A stretch of DNA of 7,100 bases from Planctomycetota bacterium (GTDB lineage: Bacteria > Planctomycetota > Planctomycetia > Pirellulales > UBA1268), in the NCBI GenBank assembly GCA_003669255.1, contig QWPO01000142.1:1-7100 (forward strand). The letters are read 5' to 3'. Shown here piece after piece: positions 1-6,900 of the stretch; position 1 is the stretch's first letter, and each line of letters opens with the position of its first letter. Position numbers and translations under genes: made by a program. The notes under the pieces are model-generated. The model worked only from the letters and a program-made list of their open reading frames with translations. It was not told the origin of the DNA and did not search any database.

Positions 1-87
1 AAGCGCAGCCAGGATGGCGAAGCGCAGCGGACATGCAGTGAGTGTCGGGCAGGATGCCCGACGCGAACGTCTGGCGACGGGCATGGG
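1..87. repeat. Long interspersed repeat, copy 1 (possibly cut by the window edge)
   Basis: The segment is nearly identical to 192-279, with one substitution (position 72, T against C) and one single-base length difference near the end. It contains a perfect 7-bp inverted repeat, GTCGGGC at 44-50 and GCCCGAC at 56-62, around an AGGAT loop. A short GCC-AGGAT-GGC hairpin with the same loop lies at 9-19. An 8-base direct repeat, AAGCGCAG, occurs at 1-8 and 20-27. The left boundary is unknown because the window starts here. The function is not known. Confidence 0.85.
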
Positions 88-120
88 TAGCCCCGAGCGC
101 AATGGGAACCGAGACAAGCT

Positions 121-146
121 CACAGGTTGACAACCTGTGCTACGGG
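121..146 (-). repeat. REP-like palindromic element, full copy 1
   Basis: The plus strand shows an 8-bp perfect inverted repeat, CACAGGTT and AACCTGTG, around a GAC loop (121-139), then CTAC and GGG. Read on the minus strand, GTAG stands immediately 5' of the hairpin. A GTAG or GGAG tetranucleotide 5' of a hairpin is the known layout of REP sequences recognised by REP-associated tyrosine transposases (RAYTs). No transposase gene is in this window, so the assignment rests on structure and copy number. Confidence 0.7.
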
Positions 147-191
147 GGACTGCGAGGGGCTGCCCGTGCCCGGGAGCCGGGCTATGGAAGC

Positions 192-279
192 AAGCGCAGC
201 CAGGATGGCGAAGCGCAGCGGACATGCAGTGAGTGTCGGGCAGGATGCCCGACGCGAACGTCCGGCGACGGGGCATGGG
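192..279. repeat. Long interspersed repeat, copy 2
   Basis: This is the second copy of the 1-87 element, in the same orientation and 191 bases downstream. The 7-bp inverted repeat is conserved exactly (GTCGGGC at 235-241, AGGAT loop at 242-246, GCCCGAC at 247-253). Conservation of the hairpin and its loop in both copies suggests either recent duplication or a structured element. Two copies alone cannot distinguish these. Confidence 0.85.
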
Positions 280-312
280 CAGGCCCGAGCCTGCGTACGA
301 ACCGTAAAGTCA

Positions 313-354
313 CACAGGTTGACAACCTGTGCTACGGGAGACCTGTGCTACGGG
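313..354 (-). repeat. REP-like element, full copy 2 followed by a half copy
   Basis: The full palindrome with its GTAG (minus strand) occupies 313-338 and is identical to copy 1 over 26 bases. Two bases later, 341-354 repeats only one arm, ACCTGTG, plus the CTACGGG tail. The half copy keeps the GTAG tetranucleotide but has lost the other arm, so it cannot form the hairpin alone. Its arm could instead pair with the CACAGGT arm of the neighbouring full copy. Confidence 0.7.
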
Positions 355-370
355 AGACTGCGTGAAGACC

Positions 371-415
371 CACAGGTTGACAACCTGTGCTACGGGGAGA
401 CGTGTGCTACGGGGA
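371..415 (-). repeat. REP-like element, full copy 3 followed by a half copy
   Basis: The full palindrome with GTAG on the minus strand lies at 371-396, identical to copies 1 and 2. A shorter tail fragment, TGTGCTACGGGGA, follows at 403-415. This repeats the full-plus-half arrangement seen at 313-354. All three full copies point the same way, so this is not a head-to-head pair of REPs. The copy ends 14 bases before the stop codon of the converging hydrolase gene, so it would lie in that gene's 3' untranslated region. Confidence 0.7.
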
Positions 416-428
416 GGCGTGCCCCCTC

Positions 429-1265
429 TTACGTGAGCGGCACTTCCAGCCCGTCAACCGCCAACTCCATGCCCGGCGGAAACGTTGCCGCCACCTCGGC
501 GTGCCGAATGTCGTGGGCCATGTGGACGAAGAGCGTCCGCCTCGCCCCCACCCGGGCAGCCACCGCCAACGCCTCGTCGATGTTGAAGTGCGTCGGATGC
601 CGATTGGCCCGCAGGCAGTCGAGCACGAGGACATCGAGGCCTTCCAGCAGCGGCCAACTCTCATCCGGAATGCCGTTGGTGTCGGTGCAGTAGGCGACGT
701 TGCCGATGCGGAAGCCGAGCACGTCGAACACCCCATGCCGCAGCCGCAGTGGCGTGATGCGGGCACCCAAGAGTTGGAACGGGGCTGGCGTGATCCGCTC
801 GAGTGTGACCTTGGGCACGCCGCCGCCAAGGGGCGGCCCGGGGGCGAACGCATAGTCGAAGGCCTTGCGGATGCGGTTTTCGACCCGCTCTTCGCAGTAA
901 AGCGGAATCGACCGACCGGTTGCGAAGCAGAGCGGTCGCAGGTCGTCGAGGCCGTAGACGTGATCAACGTGGTCGTGCGTGTAGAGTACGGCATCCACCC
1001 GTCCAATCCGTTCTCGCAGCAGCTGGTTTCGGAGGTCGGGCGTGGTGTCGATCAGGAGGTGCCCCTCGGGAAGCCCAAGGAGGACGCTCGTCCGGGTTCG
1101 CACGTCCCGCGGATCGCCGCTGGTGCACGTCTCGCAGCCGCAGCCGACGAGCGGCACTCCGGTGCTCGTGCCGGTGCCGAGGAAGAGCAGCCGACCGGTC
1201 ACGTCGCGACCAACGCCGAGTGGCGGCCTGGTGGACTCGGAATGCTGGATCTCAGGGGACGACAT
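429..1265 (-). CDS. PhnP-type metallo-beta-lactamase-fold hydrolase
   Basis: The 278-residue product is a cytosolic MBL-fold metallohydrolase of the PhnP group, whose E. coli member is a phosphodiesterase acting on cyclic phosphates. The family signature GTGTSTGVP is at residues 30-38. The metal-binding HxHxDH motif is THDHVDH at 96-102 (H97, H99, D101, H102). Further likely dinuclear-site ligands are H177 (RHG), D195 (YCTDT) and H248. C42, C44 and C47 with H251 (in VHMAHD) match the extra structural zinc site that marks PhnP. H223 and H226 (HPTHFN) sit where PhnP has its catalytic histidine. All expected ligands are present, so the enzyme looks intact. ATG at 1265 is taken as the start although no clear Shine-Dalgarno precedes it; a GTG at codon 22 is an alternative that would keep the whole domain. 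No phosphonate-utilisation genes are adjacent, so the substrate is unknown. The gene starts 54 bp after the dehydrogenase stop codon and may share its transcript. Confidence 0.9.
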   Translation of the reverse strand: MSSPEIQHSESTRPPLGVGRDVTGRLLFLGTGTSTGVPLVGCGCETCTSGDPRDVRTRTSVLLGLPEGHLLIDTTPDLRNQLLRERIGRVDAVLYTHDHVDHVYGLDDLRPLCFATGRSIPLYCEERVENRIRKAFDYAFAPGPPLGGGVPKVTLERITPAPFQLLGARITPLRLRHGVFDVLGFRIGNVAYCTDTNGIPDESWPLLEGLDVLVLDCLRANRHPTHFNIDEALAVAARVGARRTLFVHMAHDIRHAEVAATFPPGMELAVDGLEVPLT

Positions 1266-1319
1266 GAGGCGAATGAGCGGGGGCGGCGGCCGATGCGGAG
1301 GCTTCGCGACTGAACTGGA

Positions 1320-2363
1320 TTAGAACGTCGCGGCGTCGATCACGAAACGATACTTCACGTCGCCCTTGATCGTCCGCTCGTAGGCCTCGTTGATCTTTGC
1401 CGCCGGGATCAGTTCGATGTCGCAGTAGATCTTCTTGCGAAAACAGTAATCGAGCATTTCCTGCGTCTCCTTCACTCCGCCGATCAGAGATCCGGTGAGC
1501 CGCTTGCGACCCATGATGAGCGAGGAAGCGATCACTTCACTCGCATCAGGCGAGGCACCAACGAGGACCATGGTGGCGTCATTTTTGAGGGCCATGAGAT
1601 ACGGCGTGAAGTCGTGCTTCGCCGACACGGTGTCGAGCACGAAATCGAGGGTGTTCGCCAGCGGCCCAAAATTCTCCGGTTTCGTGCTGAGCACGAAGTC
1701 GTTGGCCCCGAGTTTCCGGGCGTCTCGCTCTTTGCCGGGAGACGTGCTGAACACCGTCACGTGTGCGCCCATCGCCCGCGCCAACTTCACCGCCATGTGG
1801 CCCAGCCCACCAAGCCCAACCACGCCGACGCGGTGCCCCTTGGCGATCTTGTGCCGCTTGAGCGGCGAATACGTGGTGATCCCAGCGCACAAGAGCGGCG
1901 CGACACGGGCCAAGGGCACGCCTTTCTTGATTCGAAAGGCGAATTTCTCCCTGACGACGATGTGGGTGGAGTAGCCGCCTTGCGTGGGCGTCGTGCCGTC
2001 CTGTTCGGTGCTGTTGTAGGTGAAAGAAATGTGTTTCTGGCAGAACTGCTCCTCGCTGGCCCGACACGGCTTGCAGGTGCCGCAGGAATCCACCAGGCAG
2101 CCTACGCCCGCGAGGTCTCCGGGCTTGAAGCCGCGGACCTTTTTCCCTGCAGCGACGACCGTGCCGACGATCTCATGCCCCGGCACGCACGGATAGGCGG
2201 TCGGCCCCCATTCCCCTCGGGCCGTGTGGATATCGGAGTGGCAGATGCCGCAATAGGCGATCTCGATGACGATGTCGTCCGGCCGCGGATCACGTCGCTC
2301 GAGGCGAAAGGACCGAAGAGGCTTGGCGGCTGAAAAGGCGGCGTAGGCCTTCGATGAAATCAT
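1320..2363 (-). CDS. Zinc-dependent NADP(H) alcohol dehydrogenase / aldehyde reductase, YahK/CAD type
   Basis: The 347-residue product is a medium-chain dehydrogenase/reductase of the cinnamyl-alcohol-dehydrogenase/YahK subfamily, whose members interconvert alcohols and aldehydes, often working as NADPH-dependent aldehyde reductases in the cytosol. The length matches the family (about 350). The catalytic zinc ligands are C41 (in CGICHSD), H63 and E64 (GHE), and C159. The structural zinc cysteines are C94, C97, C100 and C108. The Rossmann motif GLGGLG is at 183-188. After the second beta strand the sequence is FSTSPGK (205-211), with small polar residues and a lysine instead of an acidic residue, which indicates NADP(H) preference. 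ATG at 2363 is supported by AAAGGTG seven bases upstream. It is the first gene of a possible two-gene unit with the PhnP-like hydrolase and is divergent from the monooxygenase. The natural substrate cannot be told from sequence. Confidence 0.93.
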   Translation of the reverse strand: MISSKAYAAFSAAKPLRSFRLERRDPRPDDIVIEIAYCGICHSDIHTARGEWGPTAYPCVPGHEIVGTVVAAGKKVRGFKPGDLAGVGCLVDSCGTCKPCRASEEQFCQKHISFTYNSTEQDGTTPTQGGYSTHIVVREKFAFRIKKGVPLARVAPLLCAGITTYSPLKRHKIAKGHRVGVVGLGGLGHMAVKLARAMGAHVTVFSTSPGKERDARKLGANDFVLSTKPENFGPLANTLDFVLDTVSAKHDFTPYLMALKNDATMVLVGASPDASEVIASSLIMGRKRLTGSLIGGVKETQEMLDYCFRKKIYCDIELIPAAKINEAYERTIKGDVKYRFVIDAATF

Positions 2364-2370
2364 GCGCTCA

Positions 2371-2377
2371 CACCTTT
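2371..2377 (-). promoter_or_regulatory. Ribosome binding site of the alcohol dehydrogenase
   Basis: On the minus strand AAAGGTG lies seven bases before the ATG at 2363. It is a partial match to the anti-Shine-Dalgarno complement at the right distance and supports this start. Confidence 0.55.
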
Positions 2378-2409
2378 AGAGTATCGGGAGGCCCTCTGGC
2401 TGCCCCCGA

Positions 2410-2439
2410 AGGATAGGGTGGTCCACGGATCTTCCACAA
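2410..2439 (-). promoter_or_regulatory. Weak sigma-70-like promoter candidate for the dehydrogenase
   Basis: On the minus strand TTGTGG (2439-2434) is followed after 18 bases by TATCCT (2415-2410). These match the consensus boxes at 3 of 6 and 4 of 6 positions. The placement, about 47 bases upstream of the dehydrogenase start in the divergent intergenic region (2364-2501), is sensible. The match is weak and could be chance. No equally good pair was seen for the monooxygenase on the plus strand. Confidence 0.22.
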
Positions 2440-2490
2440 CTGGCCGGCGAGAACGTCGCACGATACGATCCGGCCGCTGGCCACCTCCCT

Positions 2491-2494
2491 GGAG
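2491..2494 (+). promoter_or_regulatory. Ribosome binding site that fixes the monooxygenase start
   Basis: GGAG (in CTGGAGACACGAC) lies seven bases before GTG at 2502. This favours the GTG start over the in-frame upstream ATG at 2418, which would add 28 arginine- and proline-rich residues before the FAD-binding strand. Confidence 0.65.
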
Positions 2495-2501
2495 ACACGA
2501 C

Positions 2502-3824
2502 GTGACGATTTCGGTAGGTGTCGTCGGCGCCGGGCCTGCTGGCTTGACGTTGGCTGCGGCCTTGGCACAGGCGGGCGGGTTCGAGGTCTCGGTTTTCGAC
2601 CGCGCAGACGACCATTTCAGCGTCGAGACCTACAACCCCGACCGCAGCTACACGATCGACATCACCGGCCATGGCCTCCGTGCGGCACGGCACATCGACA
2701 TCACCGACCGTTTTGATGCCGAACTCATCCACTTCAAGGGGCTGAAGATTGCCCCTCATCCCTGGCTCCGCCGACTTGGGGCTGGCTACGCTGAGGAGCG
2801 TTACCACGGCAGGGGCTGGACGGGGAGTCGCGGCGACATCTGCCGCTGCCTTCAGGCCCACCTGCGTGAGAGGCATGCCAACTCCGTCACCCTTCAGTTC
2901 GGGGCGGAGGCGACCCTCGTCGATGCGGGCCAGCCACAGCTCCGCATCGCGTCACAGAGCGACGGCCCTGGCGAACTGCGGCGATTTGATCTGGTCGTGG
3001 GGTGTGACGGTGGTGGCAGCGGCGTGCGGCGGGCCATCGCCGATCACTCGAGCGGGTTTTCGGTCGAAGGGGCCGACCTGGGCAACCACTCCCTCATGCT
3101 GCACCTGGATCAGCATCTTGATGAGCTGGATCCGCAGTATCTCTACGTGCTGGCGGTGCAGCCCGTGATGGCCGTGGCTGGGGCGATCAACGGCCCGGCC
3201 GGCCCCGCCGACCCCCGGTGGTTCTGCCAGATCGGATTCAGCGGACCCTTACGATTTGGCTCAAGCGAGGATGCCCGCCGTTTTCTTGACCGGGCGCATC
3301 CGCTCCTGCGGCATTTCGCTTCCCATGCCATGGTCGATGACTTCAGCCGCCGGAAGTGTCTGCCGACCGGCAAAACCAAACGCTGTTCTTCGCTCGTCGA
3401 CGGCCGGGTGGCGCTCCTGGGGGATGCCGGCGCACCGGTGCCTCCCATCGGACAGGGCGTGAATGCGGCCATGGAGGGCGCGACGGTGCTGGCCCGGTGC
3501 CTCCATGACCATCGCGATGCACTGGATGCCGGATTGTCTGCCTACGCGTCCACCTGGGGCCGGGAAACCGACGCCCTCCGTCGGATTGCGATGACGGTCG
3601 ACCTCTCGCAGGCCATGACTCCCTTTCGTGTCCTTCTGGCATCGTTTGCCGGCTACTCCGCTCTCACGCTTGCAAAACGCGAGGACCTGAGTTACGTCGA
3701 GGCATGGGAACGATTCTGCCGCGGCGAAGACCGCGTCAGACGCACGCCCCTGGGCTGGTTCCTGCCGCCGCGTTCGACGGCCGTCGATCTCGGGCCCGAT
3801 CGCGGGCACCCTGCCGGTGAGTGA
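2502..3824 (+). CDS. FAD-dependent monooxygenase, kynurenine 3-monooxygenase-like
   Basis: From GTG at 2502 the product is 440 residues, a class A flavoprotein hydroxylase that would use FAD, NAD(P)H and oxygen to hydroxylate an aromatic substrate. The dinucleotide-binding motif GAGPAG is at 9-14, immediately after the first strand. The strand-2 end is FDR (32-34). R110 fits the conserved FAD-contacting arginine. The DG motif is VVGCDGGGSGVRR (165-177). The GD motif is VALLGDAGAPVPPIGQGVN (303-321). Resemblance to kynurenine 3-monooxygenase shows in the DRS segment near 47-49, the GQGVNAAMEGATV helix, and a C-terminal SYVEAWERF block comparable with the RYHEAVQRW of the animal enzyme. The common GDAAH is GDAGA here, so the histidine is missing. 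No other kynurenine-pathway gene is nearby, so the substrate remains open. It is divergent from the dehydrogenase and followed by a likely terminator. No signal peptide is seen. Confidence 0.85.
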   Translation: MTISVGVVGAGPAGLTLAAALAQAGGFEVSVFDRADDHFSVETYNPDRSYTIDITGHGLRAARHIDITDRFDAELIHFKGLKIAPHPWLRRLGAGYAEERYHGRGWTGSRGDICRCLQAHLRERHANSVTLQFGAEATLVDAGQPQLRIASQSDGPGELRRFDLVVGCDGGGSGVRRAIADHSSGFSVEGADLGNHSLMLHLDQHLDELDPQYLYVLAVQPVMAVAGAINGPAGPADPRWFCQIGFSGPLRFGSSEDARRFLDRAHPLLRHFASHAMVDDFSRRKCLPTGKTKRCSSLVDGRVALLGDAGAPVPPIGQGVNAAMEGATVLARCLHDHRDALDAGLSAYASTWGRETDALRRIAMTVDLSQAMTPFRVLLASFAGYSALTLAKREDLSYVEAWERFCRGEDRVRRTPLGWFLPPRSTAVDLGPDRGHPAGE

Positions 3825-3875
3825 CTGGGGCCGTAGCCGGTCGCCTTGACCACTGAGTGGCTTCCCCGCGAGAAT

Positions 3876-3895
3876 CGTGGGTTGCCCGCGTTTTT
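3876..3895 (+). terminator. Probable intrinsic terminator after the monooxygenase
   Basis: CGTGGG (3876-3881) can pair with CCCGCG (3885-3890) around a TTG loop, giving a 6-bp GC-rich stem with one G-T wobble. TTTTT follows immediately (3891-3895). It lies 51 bases past the monooxygenase stop codon and would separate that gene from secA. The stem is short, so efficiency is uncertain. Confidence 0.5.
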
Positions 3896-3975
3896 CGGAT
3901 CCCGGCGGCCCACCGCTGCCGGCCCCTGCCCCGCCCCGGCCGGCTCACCCCCCCGGCCCACAACTCCTGACATCT
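3896..3975 (+). promoter_or_regulatory. C-rich secA leader with an inverted repeat and no Shine-Dalgarno
   Basis: These 80 bases before secA are strongly cytosine-rich on the coding strand. They contain a perfect 7-bp inverted repeat, GCCGGCC (3918-3924) and GGCCGGC (3938-3944), around a 13-base pyrimidine-rich loop. There is no purine-rich ribosome binding site before the ATG; the nearest upstream bases are CTCCTGACATCT. If the terminator at 3876 works, the secA promoter must lie in this stretch or before it, but I see no convincing boxes. The hairpin could affect secA translation, which is inference only. Confidence 0.4.
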
Positions 3976-6900
3976 ATGGAAACCCTCGAACGCCTCTGGG
4001 ATGCAGTCTCCAACGGCGCCGCTGGTGTCGGCGGCCGCCTGGAGGGCTTCCTCACGGGACTCTTCGGCTCGTCCAACGCCCGCTACCTCCGGCGGCTCGA
4101 GCCCAAGATTGAGGCGATCAACTCGCTTGAGCCCACCTACGAGGCGATGACAGACGCGGAACTCCGCGGTCAGACCGGCGAGTTCCGCCGCCGCCTCGCC
4201 GCCGGCGAGACGCTCGACGACATCCTCGTCGAGGCGTTCGCCGTCTGCCGCGAAGGCGGGCGACGGTTCCTGGGAATGCGGCACTACGACGTGCAACTGA
4301 TCGGCGGGATGGTGCTCCACTCGGGCGCGATCGCCGAAATGATCACGGGCGAAGGCAAGACGCTTGTGGCGACACTCCCCGCCTACCTGAATGCGCTCGA
4401 AGAAAAGGGCGTGCACGTCGTCACCGTCAACGACTACCTTGCCCGCCGCGACATGGAATGGATGGGGCCGCTCTACATCGGTCTCGGGCTCACCGTTGGC
4501 GCGATCCAGTCGGGCATGGAATCGGGCGAACGGCAGAAATCCTATGCCTGCGACATCACGTACGGCACGAACAACGAGTTCGGCTTCGATTACCTCCGCG
4601 ACAACATGCGGATGGCGGCACGAGACGACGACCGCTTCGCCAAGCACATGCAGCAGGCTCAGGGGCCACTCAACTTCGCGATCGTGGACGAGGTCGACAA
4701 CATCCTCGTCGACGAGGCGCGGACGCCGCTGATCATCTCGGGGCCCGCCCACGACGACGTGTCCAAATACGCCAAGGCTGACCAGATCGCCCGTCAGCTC
4801 AAGGCTGACGAACACTTCGAGGTGAAGGAGAAGGAGCACACCGTGGCCCTCACCGAGGAGGGCGTGCGGCTGGCGGAGAAGCTCGCTGGCGTGGAGAGCT
4901 TTTACACGGCCGGCAACATGGAGTGGCCACATCTGATCGACAACTCGCTCAAGGCCCACTTCCTCTACAAGCGCGACGTCAACTACGTCGTGCAGCAGGG
5001 GGAAGTGGTGATTGTCGACGAGTTCACGGGCCGCCTGATGCCCGGCCGCCAATGGTCCGACGGACTCCACCAGGCGGTCGAAGCCAAGGAGGGAGTGCGG
5101 ATCAAGGAGGAGTCGCAGACCCTCGCCACCGTCACGCTCCAGAACTTCTTCAAGCTCTACAAGAAGGTCGGCGGCATGACGGGCACCGCCATGACCGAAG
5201 CCACCGAGTTCTGGAAGATCTACAAACTCGACGTGATCGCCATTCCGCCGAACCGCGGCATGAAGCGGATCAACCATCCCGACGTCATCTACCGCACCGA
5301 GCGGGAGAAGTGGGTTGCCGTCGCCGACGAGGTGGAGCGGATCAACCGCTGGGACACGGTCGCTCTCACCGACGGCACCTGGAAGGTCGGCCGGGTGACG
5401 AAGGATCTCGAGAGCGAAATCGAGTTCGAGCCCAAGGGGGAGCGAACGACCGAACGGATCCCGAATGCCAAGATCAAGGAGATCCAACGGAAGGGACTTC
5501 CCGTGCTCGTCGGCACCGTGTCGATCGAGAAGAGCGAACGCCTTTCCGCGCTGCTTGAAAAGCGGGGTGTCGACCACCAGGTTCTCAACGCCAAGCACCA
5601 CAAGCGGGAGGCCGAGATCGTCTCGCAGGCGGGCCGGCTCGGCGCCGTCACGATCGCCACCAACATGGCCGGCCGTGGCACCGACATCATTCTCGGCGGC
5701 AATCCCGACACCCTCGCCTGGGCCAAACTGCAAGACAAATACCCCACGCGGCTCGACGTGCCGCGGGAGGAATGGGAAGCCCTCGTCGCCGAGATCGCTA
5801 CCCGCGAGAACATGCGGCCCGAAGGCGAACTGGTCCGCTCGATGGGCGGCCTGCAGATCATCGGCACGGAGCGTCACGAGGCCCGCCGCATCGACCTCCA
5901 GCTTCGCGGCCGCTGCGGTCGCCAGGGCGACCCCGGCTCGAGTCGGTTCTTCCTCTCACTCGAAGATGACCTGATGCGGATCTTCGCCGGAGAGTGGGTG
6001 AAGAACGTGCTCACGCGGCTGGGCATGCAGGAGGGCGAGGCGATCGAGAGCCGGATGGTCACGCGCCGCGTGGAGGCCGCGCAGAAGAAGGTCGAGGAGC
6101 GAAACTTCGAGGTCCGCAAGAACCTCCTCGAATACGACGAGGTGATGGACGAGCAGCGAAAGCGGGTCTACGGCTTCCGCCAGAAGATCCTCGATCAGAT
6201 CGACGGCGAAGCCGACTGCCGCGACATGATCCTGGAGATGGTCGACCGACAGATCGACCAAAACATCGGCACCTTCCTCGACAAGGACTACGGCTGCCAA
6301 ACCTATGCCACCTGGGCCGGCGGCCAGTTCGCGTGCGAACTCGATCCCGCCGACTATCGCGGCATGACGGCGGAGGAAGCGGAGCGGGTGGCCGTGCAGG
6401 AGGCGGTTCGCAACGCGGAGGGGCAGATCTACGAGGCGGTCGAGGAGAACCTGCCGGCCGGTGAGGACGAGAGCGAGTGGAACTGGGGGGCGCTGGCCAC
6501 GTTTGCCAACGCCCGCTGGAAGCTGTCGGTGAACGACCGCGACCTCAAGAAAGTGGGCCGCGACGGCGTGGTCGAATGGCTTCAGGATCGGGCCCGCGAG
6601 GCGGTGCATCGCGTCGATCTCTCCGAAGGCGCCAGATTCCTGGCCCCCGACTTCGGCATCCGCAGTGCCCTTGGCTGGACCGAGTGGCGCTTCGGCTCGG
6701 TCCTCCCGGCCGACGAGATCGCTGACCTGGAGCGCGGCGGACTCGACGGCGCGTCATTCAAGAAGCGCGTGTGCGAACTCGCCCGCAACGTGTATGACCA
6801 CCGCGAAATCGAGTACCCGGTGCTCGTAGGTCTGGCGCACTTCTCGGGCCGCCAGCCCGATGGCTCACGGCGGCTCGACCGCGAGGGACTGCTCGCCTGG

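Larger units (their letters stand above)
1..428. other. Non-coding repeat block downstream of the hydrolase gene
   Basis: This stretch holds no gene that I can support. It is made of two interleaved repeat families, each listed separately. The higher-order layout is a tandem duplication: the long element at 1-87 recurs 191 bases later at 192-279, and the REP-like palindrome that follows it at 121 recurs 192 bases later at 313. The segments between (88-120 versus 280-312) have equal length but have diverged. A third palindrome follows at 371. The open frames crossing this block are not conserved between copies, because 191 is not a multiple of three, and they resemble no known protein. The block ends right at the 3' end of the minus-strand hydrolase gene, a typical place for REP-type elements. 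The repeats may continue to the left of the window. Confidence 0.8.

Noticed and set aside
121..396. CRISPR-like array of three identical 26-base repeats
   Set aside because: The gaps between repeats are 166 and 32 bases, half copies are present, the repeat is a near-complete palindrome with a REP layout, and no cas gene is present.
400..428. Intrinsic terminator for the hydrolase on the minus strand
   Set aside because: Only short G/C runs can pair here and no T tract follows, so a terminator cannot be supported.
42..693. Open reading frames across the repeat block on the plus strand
   Set aside because: They run through non-coding repeats whose period (191) breaks the frame, overlap the hydrolase gene antisense, and show no recognisable protein features.
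2470..2487. GGCC-GCT-GGCC operator-like inverted repeat in the divergent intergenic region
   Set aside because: The 4-bp self-complementary arms are expected by chance in GC-rich DNA, and no regulator gene is adjacent.
2418..2501. Longer N-terminus for the monooxygenase from ATG at 2418
   Set aside because: The extra 28 residues are arginine- and proline-rich and unlike the family. GTG at 2502 has a GGAG at good distance and places the FAD-binding strand at the N-terminus as expected.
3846..4112. A SecM-like arrest peptide frame upstream of secA
   Set aside because: The 88-codon frame has no signal peptide and no SecM-type arrest motif, overlaps the start of secA by over 130 bases, and its proline content simply reflects the C-rich leader.
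3736..5877. A 713-codon open frame on the minus strand opposite secA
   Set aside because: It lies antisense to the clearly conserved SecA frame and is the usual product of GC-rich codon bias. Its composition shows no domain, and it also crosses the intergenic region and the end of the monooxygenase.
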